Below are positions 1 through 7,275 of a stretch of 9,322 nucleotides of DNA, piece by piece (position 1 is the stretch's first letter; the number at the start of each line of letters is the position of its first letter). The notes under the pieces were generated by a model. That model was not told the origin of the DNA, made no database searches, and saw only the letters and a list, made by a program, of their open reading frames with translations. The translations under genes and the position numbers were made by a program. Source of the stretch: a bacterium (GTDB lineage: Bacteria > JAHJDO01); NCBI GenBank assembly GCA_023129655.1, contig JAGMBN010000044.1, forward strand, positions 1-9,322, given 5' to 3'.

Positions 1-1127
1 ACTTATGTATTGTCAGCAATGGTTTAATCACTAATTCGGATTGTTTGACTAAGGATTTGCAAAGACGTGGAATTTCGTTTAGCGAGACAGCTAAAAAAGG
101 AGTGAACAATACTGAATTAGTAGCAAAATTGATAAATCAGGGTGATAGTTTAGTGCATGGAATAGAAAATTACTTTAAAAGAATTAAGGGCTCCTGTTCT
201 ATCCTGATCTTACATAAGAACGGCATTTATATTGCCAGAGATAAACTTGGATATTCTCCTCTAATTATAGGTAAATCCAATGAAGGCTGGGCAGTGACTA
301 CAGAAACCTCCGCTTTTTTTAACTTGGGATTTAGCATAGAAAGATATGTTAAACCGGGTGAGATACTGCTTTTAAAGCATACGGGCTTCAAAGTTCTTAA
401 AGAAGAGGAGCCACATCAAAAGACAGATACGTTTTTATGGATATATACTGGTTTTCCTGCATCTAATTATGAAGGTATAAATACAGAAGAAGTAAGAGAG
501 CGTTGCGGAAAATTTTTGGCAAAAAGAGATAAAATTGAAGCAGATTTAGTAGCAGGAGTTCCGGACTCGGGAACCACGCATGCTATTGGTTATTCAATTG
601 AATCAAGGATCCCTTTTAGACGTCCTCTGGTTAAATATAATCCTGGTTATGGCAGGAGTTACATACCTCCTTCTCAAAGCATAAGAGACCATATTGCCAA
701 AATGAAGCTGATTCCAATTAAAGAGATAATTAAAGGAAATAGGATTATTTTATGCGAAGATTCAATTGTAAGAGGCACCCAGCTTAAAAATTATACTGTT
801 CAGAAATTATGGGAAAGCGGAGCAAAAGAAATTCATGTCAGGGTTGCGTGTCCGCCTTTATTATTTCCTTCCAAATTTGATTATTCTACCAAGAAGAAAG
901 AAGAACTGATTGCCATACGAACAATAAGAGCTTTAGAAGGCAAAGATATAAAAGATGTGAGTGAATACATTGACTCTAATTCAAAAAAATACAAAAGAAT
1001 GGTAGATTATATTGCCAAAGAATTAGACGTTACCACCCTAAAATATCAAACCCTTGAGGACATGGTAAAAGCAATAGGATTGCCTAAAGAAAAACTTTGT
1101 CTTTATGTATGGAGTGGGAAGATATGA
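1..1127 (+). CDS. Amidophosphoribosyltransferase-like protein (PurF family), 5'-truncated by window edge
   Basis: Family role: PurF transfers ammonia from glutamine to PRPP, giving phosphoribosylamine, the first step of purine synthesis, in the cytoplasm. The frame is open to the left edge, so the TTG at 45 is not the true start; 374 codons are visible and the N-terminus with the catalytic Cys is missing. The visible part begins at SNGLITN (Asn-Gly oxyanion region of the class II glutaminase domain, 15-35). The phosphoribosyltransferase domain shows GVPDSGT (near 558-578), GRSYIPPSQ (near 651-677) and the PRPP loop EDSIVRGT (756-779, usually DDSIVRGT). The end, AIGLPKEKLCLYVWSGKI, matches the family C-terminus. 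Oddities: the glutamine-binding Asp (SD[ST]E in PurF) is Asn in NNTE (105-116), and most cysteines that bind Fe-S in Bacillus-type PurF are absent (PSKFDY for PCxYGID; CLYV for CxxC). It is clearly in this family, but whether it is the working purine enzyme or a paralogue is uncertain. Confidence 0.85.
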   Translation, partial: LCIVSNGLITNSDCLTKDLQRRGISFSETAKKGVNNTELVAKLINQGDSLVHGIENYFKRIKGSCSILILHKNGIYIARDKLGYSPLIIGKSNEGWAVTTETSAFFNLGFSIERYVKPGEILLLKHTGFKVLKEEEPHQKTDTFLWIYTGFPASNYEGINTEEVRERCGKFLAKRDKIEADLVAGVPDSGTTHAIGYSIESRIPFRRPLVKYNPGYGRSYIPPSQSIRDHIAKMKLIPIKEIIKGNRIILCEDSIVRGTQLKNYTVQKLWESGAKEIHVRVACPPLLFPSKFDYSTKKKEELIAIRTIRALEGKDIKDVSEYIDSNSKKYKRMVDYIAKELDVTTLKYQTLEDMVKAIGLPKEKLCLYVWSGKI

Positions 1128-3640
1128 AGAATACACATTTGTTGGATCTGGAAAAACATGTTCTGAAAAATGGAATGACAGTTGTTACGTGTAAAAAGGA
1201 CAGTGCTCCAATAGTGTCTATCTATATCTTAGTAAAAGCCGGCAGTATTACAGAAGCGGAGTTTATGGGGTCAGGAGTATCTCATTACATTGAACACATG
1301 CTGTTCAAGGGCACAAAGAAAAGAAAAGTTGGAGATATCTCCCGTCAAATAAGAGATATGGGAGGAACGCTTAATGCGTATACAACCTATGACAGGACAG
1401 TTTATCACGTTACTGTTCCTTCTAAATCACTTGATAAAGCGCTGGAAATTCAGGCGGACGCCATTATGAACGCCTCATTTGACGACTTGGAATGCAAAAA
1501 AGAAAATCAGGTTATTCTTAAGGAAATAAACATGTATATGGATGAACCCGAATCTTACTTGCAGCAGCAGGTATGGGAAACAATGTATAAGACTCATCCA
1601 TACAAGGAGCCGATAATAGGACATAGAGAACTGTTTGAGAGCTTATCAAGCGAAGATTTGATCGCATATTATAAAAAGATGTATGTGCCGAATAACATGA
1701 TACTTGCTATTGCCGGGGATATTACTCATGAGAACGCGATAAGAATGGCAGGGGAGGCGTTTAAGGATTTTAAAAGAAGATCTATAAACCCAACAATTAT
1801 TCCCGAAGAGCCAAAACAACTTAATAAAAGAATTTTGCATACAGAGAAAGATGTAAATATACCACGTATGTATATGTGCTTTCATATCCCGGGGATTATT
1901 CATCCTGATACTTACGCTCTTGATGTGCTTTCAATAATACTTGGACATGGACGCAGTTCGTTTTTATACAAAGCTCTTATTGAGACAAAGCAACTGGTTT
2001 CTTCTGTGGAAAGCTTTTCACATGCTCCAAAAGATACAGGGGTTTTTGGCATAAATTACGTTTTAGCTGAGGAAAATATTGAAGAAACAATTAAAGAAAC
2101 GAGAAAACAAATAGAACTCATTAAAGGAGACGGACTCTCTCAAAAAGATATTTTCAAAGCAAAAAGAATGGTTATTTTTGATCATTATTGTCATATGGAA
2201 ACAGTGGACAGCATAGCAGGAAGTCTCATAGTAAATGAGTTTTTAACAGGCGATATGCATTTCTCTGAAAAATATGTGGAAGAAATAAATAAAACCACTC
2301 TGAAGGACATTCAGAGGGTCGCTAAAACTTATCTTGTAGAAAACAATATGTCCATAATCACATTAAAGCAAAAAGCACTCGCAGTAACAAGCAAAGCGAG
2401 AAAGGTTGCAAAAAAGCAGAACATAGAAACTAAAAAAATAAATGGAATGACTGTTATAGCGATAGAAAAACACACCACGCCAATTATTTCTGTCTGCGCG
2501 TTATTTAAAGGAGGCATCAGATATGAGAACAACGGCAATAACGGTATCTGCAATCTGATGCAGCGCGTAATGCAGAAAGGGACAAAAAACAGGAATGCGT
2601 TTCAAATTGCGGAGGAATTTGAGGCAACGGGCGGAGACTTAGCTGGGTTTTCAGGAGATAACAGCTTTGGATTTTCAATGGATATATTGAAAGAGAACTT
2701 TGCGAATGGATTGGATATTTTTACTGATGTAATAATTGATCCGACATTTTTACAGGATCAGATAAAAAAGGAAAGATCCATTGTTCTGGCTGGAATAAAA
2801 GCAAGAAGAGATGAGATAATTAGTCTTGGTATGGATATAATGCGCCAAACCGTTTATAAAAAGCATCCATATAAGTTTCAGAATCTTGGGACTGAAAAAA
2901 CTTTATTGAACATAAGCAGATCAAGTCTAACAAGCTTTCATAAAACTATGTGCGTACCAAAAAATGCCTGCATTACTATTGTGGGAGATATGGAATGTAA
3001 TAAAATTTTTGATTCTCTCAGCAAATACTCTAGCAAATTTAATGGAGGTCACTTTGTCCCTGAGATAAGTATAACTGAGCCAGCGCAGCGGGAACAGAGA
3101 GAGACAGAGAAGAAAAAGCAAGGAGAGCAAGCTCTGCTTATGATAGGATTTCCGACCATTTCAGCTAATGATCCGCGCAGATACACATTTGATGTATTAA
3201 CTGCAATTCTGTCTGACCTTGGATCGCGGCTGATGATGAACATAAGAGAAAAGAGAGGTTTGGCATATTATGTTGGCTCTCTTTCTCGTGAGGGGTTTGA
3301 TCCTGGGATGTATGTGTTTTACGCAGGAACAATTCCGCAAAAAATCGCAGAGGCTAAACAAGCTATGTTTGAAGAAATCCAATTGCTCAGACATGCTTTT
3401 GTCAGCAATGCCGAGCTGGAACTTGCTAAGAATAATCTCATAGGCAAGCATAGGATCGCGCATCAGTCAAACAAAGCGCTTAGCTTCTCTTTAGGTATGA
3501 GCGAATTGTATGGCTTGGGCTACAAAAATTTCTATGAATATGAACGCAGGATAAAGGCTGTGACTAAAGAAAGCATAAGAGAAATTGCGCAAAAATACTT
3601 CGGGGAAAGCGCATCCTCAACAGTTATTGTTAAGCCGTAA
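1124..3640 (+). CDS. Fused two-domain M16 family zinc metallopeptidase (insulinase/pitrilysin-like)
   Basis: M16 peptidases cut peptides inside a clam-shell chamber. I chose the ATG at 1124 (838 aa): it overlaps the upstream TGA as ATGA and has GGAG at 1111-1114 nine bases before it; TTG 1097 and ATG 1109 would be longer forms without a clear ribosome binding site. The N-half (about 1-420) carries the inverted zinc motif HYIEH (His54, Glu57, His58) and, 76 residues later, the third ligand Glu134 in LKEINMYMDEP. The C-half (about 435-838) is a second M16 unit with no HxxEH (GICNLMQRVMQKGT in its place) but with the substrate-binding Arg708/Tyr715 pair in IREKRGLAYY. The N-half lacks that pair (Ile286/Ser293). 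So one chain holds both halves of a heterodimeric M16B enzyme. No signal peptide is visible, so a cytoplasmic location is inferred. Family assignment is secure; substrate is unknown. Confidence 0.93.
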   Translation: MKNTHLLDLEKHVLKNGMTVVTCKKDSAPIVSIYILVKAGSITEAEFMGSGVSHYIEHMLFKGTKKRKVGDISRQIRDMGGTLNAYTTYDRTVYHVTVPSKSLDKALEIQADAIMNASFDDLECKKENQVILKEINMYMDEPESYLQQQVWETMYKTHPYKEPIIGHRELFESLSSEDLIAYYKKMYVPNNMILAIAGDITHENAIRMAGEAFKDFKRRSINPTIIPEEPKQLNKRILHTEKDVNIPRMYMCFHIPGIIHPDTYALDVLSIILGHGRSSFLYKALIETKQLVSSVESFSHAPKDTGVFGINYVLAEENIEETIKETRKQIELIKGDGLSQKDIFKAKRMVIFDHYCHMETVDSIAGSLIVNEFLTGDMHFSEKYVEEINKTTLKDIQRVAKTYLVENNMSIITLKQKALAVTSKARKVAKKQNIETKKINGMTVIAIEKHTTPIISVCALFKGGIRYENNGNNGICNLMQRVMQKGTKNRNAFQIAEEFEATGGDLAGFSGDNSFGFSMDILKENFANGLDIFTDVIIDPTFLQDQIKKERSIVLAGIKARRDEIISLGMDIMRQTVYKKHPYKFQNLGTEKTLLNISRSSLTSFHKTMCVPKNACITIVGDMECNKIFDSLSKYSSKFNGGHFVPEISITEPAQREQRETEKKKQGEQALLMIGFPTISANDPRRYTFDVLTAILSDLGSRLMMNIREKRGLAYYVGSLSREGFDPGMYVFYAGTIPQKIAEAKQAMFEEIQLLRHAFVSNAELELAKNNLIGKHRIAHQSNKALSFSLGMSELYGLGYKNFYEYERRIKAVTKESIREIAQKYFGESASSTVIVKP

Positions 3641-3706
3641 CAAACGCTTTACAAAAAACCAGTTTGCAGTAGAATATAGGGAATTTTTAAATCAAACTCA
3701 CCCTAA

Positions 3707-3726
3707 CCCTCTCTTGACAGAGAGGG
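3707..3726. repeat. Perfect 8-bp-stem hairpin, candidate dispersed intergenic palindromic repeat
   Basis: CCCTCTCT (3707-3714), a TGAC loop (3715-3718) and AGAGAGGG (3719-3726) form a perfect inverted repeat. It is preceded by CTCACCCTAA (3697-3706), so the left side reads CTCACCCTAACCCTCTC. That resembles, from memory, the widespread type of bacterial intergenic palindrome reading TCACCCTAACCCTCTCCC with a GGGAGAGGG return arm. It sits in the 132-bp gap between the M16 gene and ptsN. It is not a standard intrinsic terminator, because the right arm is followed by GAAAAAGG-like purines rather than a T tract. It may instead act as an RNA stem in a read-through transcript. Confidence 0.5.
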
Positions 3727-3772
3727 AAAAAGGAAAGTTTTATACTATTAAATTAAAAGGGAGATCTTAAAT

Positions 3773-4228
3773 ATGAGGATATCAGACCATATCTCAGAAA
3801 AAATAATTTGCTTAGCTTTAGAAAAAACAACAAAGGATGATGTAATAAGAGAACTGGCTGAATTATTAAAAGATTCCGAAGATGTTACGGATTTTGACAT
3901 GTTTCTGAAGGATGTTTTTGAGCGAGAGAAATTAGGCGCTACAGGAATAGGCAATGAAATAGCTATCCCGCATGCCAGAACAGACGCTGTGAATAATATT
4001 ATTATTGCGTTTGGAAGGTCCTCTCAAGGCGTTGATTTTAATGGAATAGATAACAAACCTGTAAAACTGGTTTTTTTAATGGGCACCCCAAAGAAAGATA
4101 TCAATAAATACCTGCAAGTTTTAGCGCACCTAACCAGATTACTAAAAAAAGAATCTTTCAGGCAGCAGCTTTTGGAAGCGCAGAACGCAGGCGAAGTATT
4201 GAATGCTATAAGGCAGATTGAGAACTGA
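3773..4228 (+). CDS. ptsN: PTS EIIA-Ntr-type regulatory protein (PtsN-like)
   Basis: This 151-residue protein is a single PTS EIIA type-2 domain, the usual size for PtsN. In the nitrogen-related PTS the active-site His receives phosphate from NPr/EI and the protein regulates partners, rather than importing sugar, in the cytoplasm. The active-site segment GIGNEIAIPHART contains the phospho-acceptor His67, and LGATGIGNEIAIPH matches the family signature. The downstream core VKLVFLMGTPKKDINKYLQVLAHLTRLLK is also typical. The ATG at 3773 is supported by AAGGGAG at 3757-3763. No EIIB or EIIC is fused or adjacent, which favours a regulatory role over sugar transport. cysE follows after 22 bases, so cotranscription is likely. 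The gene is not near rpoN here, unlike in proteobacteria, so its partners cannot be inferred. A fructose-type EIIA is the main alternative. Confidence 0.88.
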   Translation: MRISDHISEKIICLALEKTTKDDVIRELAELLKDSEDVTDFDMFLKDVFEREKLGATGIGNEIAIPHARTDAVNNIIIAFGRSSQGVDFNGIDNKPVKLVFLMGTPKKDINKYLQVLAHLTRLLKKESFRQQLLEAQNAGEVLNAIRQIEN

Positions 4229-4250
4229 AGCGTAGTGACAGATAGAGCTA

Positions 4251-4871
4251 ATGTTTGAGACACTAAAACATGATATACAGGCTGTGTTTGACAGGGACCC
4301 TGCAGCAAGGAATATATTGGAGGTTTTAACATATGCAGGGCTTCACGCAATTGTATGGTACAGAGCTGCTCATTATCTTCATAAGAAAGATGTGCTATTC
4401 TTCCCAAGACTTATATCACAAATAGCCCGGTTTTTTACAGGAATTGAGATTCATCCCGGCGCAGAGATCAGCAGGGGTTTCTTTATTGATCACGGTATGG
4501 GGGTTGTGATCGGGGAGACAACGGTTATTGGTAATAACGTAACCCTATTTCAAGGTGTTACACTTGGAGGAACAGGCAAGGAAAAGGGGAAGAGACACCC
4601 TACGCTTGGCAATAACATTGTTGTCGGTGCAGGAGCAAAGATTCTGGGAAATATTACAATTGGCAACAACGTAATGGTCGGCGCTAATGCTGTGGTACTA
4701 AAGGATGCGCCTTCGGATTGCACAGTTGTTGGTATTCCCGGGAGAATAACGCGAAAGAAGGGGAGGAAGGTTGCCGGCATAAGTCTTGATCACACAAACC
4801 TGCCGGATCCAATTGCGGAAAAGATCAAGCAGTTGGAAAAAATGATAAATGAAGAGAGAAAGAATGCTTAG
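4251..4871 (+). CDS. cysE: Serine O-acetyltransferase (CysE)
   Basis: CysE moves an acetyl group from acetyl-CoA to L-serine, giving O-acetylserine, the substrate of cysteine synthase. The 206-residue protein has a short helical N-terminal part (about 1-60, FETLKHDIQAVFDRDPAAR) and a left-handed beta-helix of hexapeptide repeats (about 64-165). Catalytic residues are visible: Asp80-His81 in IDHGMGVVIGET and His116 in GKRHPTLG, with the CoA-binding GAGAKILGN segment after them. Length fits the short Bacillus/clostridial type rather than the E. coli type of about 273. The ATG at 4251 is the first possible start, since TGA at 4236-4238 closes the frame upstream; the ribosome binding site is weak (GATAGAG). 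The protein ends in Asn-Ala, not the terminal Ile that docks into cysteine synthase in known complexes. Its 3' end overlaps cysS. No T-box or other leader is seen before it. Confidence 0.95.
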   Translation: MFETLKHDIQAVFDRDPAARNILEVLTYAGLHAIVWYRAAHYLHKKDVLFFPRLISQIARFFTGIEIHPGAEISRGFFIDHGMGVVIGETTVIGNNVTLFQGVTLGGTGKEKGKRHPTLGNNIVVGAGAKILGNITIGNNVMVGANAVVLKDAPSDCTVVGIPGRITRKKGRKVAGISLDHTNLPDPIAEKIKQLEKMINEERKNA

Positions 4872-6255
4872 GGTTTATAATACACTTACAGGTAAAAAAG
4901 AGGAGTTTTGCTCTCTAGTTCCGGGCAAGGTCAGCATGTATAATTGCGGTCCTACGGTTTACGACTATTTTCATGCAGGGAATGCAAGGAACTTTATTGT
5001 ATTTGATGTAATAAGGAGATATCTCAAGCACAAGGGGTATAAAGTTACATTTGTCCAGAATATTACAGATATTGATGATAAGATTATAAACAGGGCAAAT
5101 AAAGAGAAGGTTTCTGCTGAGAGTATAGCCAATAAGTATACAGACGCTTTTTTTGAGGACTTGGAGATTTTGGGAATTACAAAACCTGATATATGCCCAA
5201 AGGCAACTGAACATATTTTAGATATTATTTCTTTGATTAAAAGACTTATGGATGCAGGTTTCGCCTATCAGGTTGATGGAGATGTATTTTTTGAAGTAGG
5301 CAAATTTTCTGATTATGGTAAGTTATCAAAGCGCTCGTTTGATGAAACAGAGCAATGCGCAAGAGTAGAGATAGATAAACGCAAGAAGTCGCCTCGTGAT
5401 TTTGCTCTGTGGAAAAGCGCTAAACCTGATGAGCCAAACTGGAATAGTCCTTGGGGTAAGGGCAGACCAGGGTGGCATATTGAATGTTCTGCTATGAGTA
5501 TGAAATACCTTGGGGAAACATTTGACATACATTCCGGCGGACAGGATCTGATCTTTCCTCATCATGAGAATGAAATAGCCCAAAGTGAAGCGGCAACATG
5601 CAAGCCTTTTGTTAAGTATTGGCTCCATAATGGATTTTTAAATATAAATGGGGAAAAGATGTCTAAATCACTTGGCAATTTCTTTTTAGTGAGAGACATA
5701 CTTAAAAAGTTTAAGCCTCAGGTTATACGGTATTTTATGATGTCCGCTCACTACCGCAGCCCACTTGATTTTAGCGACAAAAGTCTCGCTGAATCAGGAA
5801 AAGCGCTTGAGAGAATAGAAAATTGTTTTGACAACATCAGGAGAAATATAAAGGATTTAGATGCGCCTCAAAAAAATACACATATAGAATGGATAAACAA
5901 GTTTGAGGAAGCTATGGACGATGATTTTAACACAGCGTCTGCTCTGGGAGTTGTGTTTGATCTCATAACTGAAATTAATAGCTTGATAGCAGGCGAGAGC
6001 AAAGACTCAGCTAAATTAAAACTGGATGTTTTTAATTTGGAAACATTTTGTTCTATACTCGGGATACTGCCAAGTATAGAGGATAAGGAACTGGATAAAG
6101 ATTTGCTGAATTTAATTGAAGAACGCACAAAAGCTCGCATTAAGAAGGACTGGCAGGAAGCAGACAGAATCCGGGTCCTGCTGGAAGAGAGAGGCGTTGT
6201 TCTCAAAGACAATCCGGATGGAACAACTGCATGGAAAAGAATAAAAGTGATTTAA
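4864..6255 (+). CDS. cysS: Cysteine--tRNA ligase (CysRS)
   Basis: CysRS is a class I synthetase that joins cysteine to tRNA-Cys using ATP. With the ATG at 4864 the protein is 463 residues, the usual size, beginning MLRVYNTLTGKKEEF as in the family. An in-frame ATG at 4849 would add five residues and cannot be ruled out. GAAGAGAG at 4851-4858 precedes the chosen start, which overlaps the end of cysE by 8 bases. The HIGH-like motif is HAGN (37-40) and the KMSKS loop is Lys265-Ser269 in GEKMSKSLGN. Zinc ligands expected from E. coli CysRS align as Cys28 (CGPTVYDY), Cys208 (WHIECSAMS), His233 and Glu237 (FPHHENEIAQSE). The C-terminal helical tRNA-binding part (about 290-463) is complete. Pairing with cysE couples cysteine synthesis to its use in translation. 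The stop overlaps the obg stop on the opposite strand. Confidence 0.97.
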   Translation: MLRVYNTLTGKKEEFCSLVPGKVSMYNCGPTVYDYFHAGNARNFIVFDVIRRYLKHKGYKVTFVQNITDIDDKIINRANKEKVSAESIANKYTDAFFEDLEILGITKPDICPKATEHILDIISLIKRLMDAGFAYQVDGDVFFEVGKFSDYGKLSKRSFDETEQCARVEIDKRKKSPRDFALWKSAKPDEPNWNSPWGKGRPGWHIECSAMSMKYLGETFDIHSGGQDLIFPHHENEIAQSEAATCKPFVKYWLHNGFLNINGEKMSKSLGNFFLVRDILKKFKPQVIRYFMMSAHYRSPLDFSDKSLAESGKALERIENCFDNIRRNIKDLDAPQKNTHIEWINKFEEAMDDDFNTASALGVVFDLITEINSLIAGESKDSAKLKLDVFNLETFCSILGILPSIEDKELDKDLLNLIEERTKARIKKDWQEADRIRVLLEERGVVLKDNPDGTTAWKRIKVI

Positions 6256-7229
6256 CCGGCTTTTTCACTGTTCAGCAATTTTTCAACGTGATTTATCAAA
6301 TCTTTTACATCTTTTCCTGTGAGTGCAGAAATAGCAAATATTCCCTTTGAATGCAGCTTTTTTTTGAAATCTTTGAGATTAGCTTGCGAAGTATTTATGT
6401 CCATTTTATTAGCAACTACTATTTGCTCCCGATTACCTAAATTGTATAGAGATAATTCCTTGTTAATAGCATTAAATTTTGAATACGAGTTTTCATCAGA
6501 CATATCAATAAGGTGCAGAAGGATTTTTGTTCTGCTTATGTGAGCCAAAAACTTGTTTCCCATGCCTTTTCCCTTGCTTGCGCCTTCTATTAATCCCGGG
6601 ATGTCGGCAGCTACAAATGATGAGTCATGTATTTTTACAACTCCTAAAAGTGGCTCTGTGGTAGTAAATGGATAATCAGCTATTTTAGGTCTGGCATGTG
6701 ATATGCGGCAAAGCAGAGTGGATTTCCCTGAATTTGGATATCCAACAAGTCCAATATCAGCGATTAAGCGTAGCTCTAATCTAATATCCTTTTCTTCTCC
6801 TTCTTTGCCTTTTTCTGCGATTCGCGGAACGCGTCTGGTAGCTGTGGCGAATTTTGCGTTTCCTTTTCCTCCTCTTCCGCCATACGCAACTGTGATCCTA
6901 TCAGCAGGATGACATAGATCTGCAATAATTTTGCCATGCTCTTTTATAATTGTTCCAACAGGTACTTTTAATATAATATCTGGGCTGTTTCTGCCAAACA
7001 TTTTTTTGCCTTTGCCATGCTGACCATGTTTGGTTTTGATGTGTTTTTTATGAGCAAAGTTGATAAGAGTTCTTTGATGTGGGTCAGCTTCAACAATGAT
7101 GTCTCCGCCTTTCCCACCATCTCCTCCATCAGGACCGCCTTTGGGAACATGTTTTTCCCTGCGGAAGCTCATGCATCCATTACCACCGTCACCTGCTTTT
7201 ACATGTATAGTAACATTGTCAATAAACAT
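6252..7229 (-). CDS. obg: Obg family GTPase, ribosome-associated
   Basis: Obg (ObgE/CgtA) is an essential GTPase that binds the large ribosomal subunit during assembly and links it to stress signalling. The 325-residue protein has the glycine-rich Obg fold (about 1-157, with KAGDGGNGCMSFRREKHVPKGGPDGGDGGKGG within it). The G domain follows: G1 GYPNSGKST (163-171), switch YPFTTTEP (186-193), G3 DIPG (209-212), G4 NKMD (274-277) and G5 SALTG (301-305). It ends just after the G domain, so it lacks the extra C-terminal domain found in longer homologues such as the Bacillus protein; short forms are common. The ATG at 7229 fits the conserved N-terminus MFIDNVTIHVKAGDGG, and GAAGAG a few bases upstream may serve as a weak ribosome binding site. 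The ATPase gene ends 46 bases upstream, with no terminator seen between them. The usual rplU-rpmA neighbours are not here. Confidence 0.97.
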   Translation of the reverse strand: MFIDNVTIHVKAGDGGNGCMSFRREKHVPKGGPDGGDGGKGGDIIVEADPHQRTLINFAHKKHIKTKHGQHGKGKKMFGRNSPDIILKVPVGTIIKEHGKIIADLCHPADRITVAYGGRGGKGNAKFATATRRVPRIAEKGKEGEEKDIRLELRLIADIGLVGYPNSGKSTLLCRISHARPKIADYPFTTTEPLLGVVKIHDSSFVAADIPGLIEGASKGKGMGNKFLAHISRTKILLHLIDMSDENSYSKFNAINKELSLYNLGNREQIVVANKMDINTSQANLKDFKKKLHSKGIFAISALTGKDVKDLINHVEKLLNSEKAG

Positions 7230-7275
7230 AGAACTCTTCTGCCAATTTGTTTCCGAAATAATAATTTTTTCTATT

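Noticed and set aside
3585..3770. Short plus-strand open frame across the end of the M16 gene and the following gap
   Set aside because: It mostly overlaps the conserved M16 C-terminus in another frame, runs through the hairpin repeat, and has no recognisable protein features.
3641..3772. Intrinsic terminator after the M16 gene
   Set aside because: The only strong hairpin there (3707-3726) is not followed by a T tract in either direction.
4229..4250. T-box or other cysteine-responsive leader before cysE-cysS
   Set aside because: Only 22 bases separate ptsN and cysE, too short for a T-box, and none is visible in the gap before ptsN.
4024..4407. Minus-strand open frame of 127 codons opposite ptsN and cysE
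   Set aside because: It lies antisense to two clearly conserved genes and its translation resembles no known family; it is a coding shadow.
7230..7275. Separate promoter or terminator between the ATPase and obg
   Set aside because: The 46-base AT-rich gap shows no convincing hairpin or paired promoter boxes.
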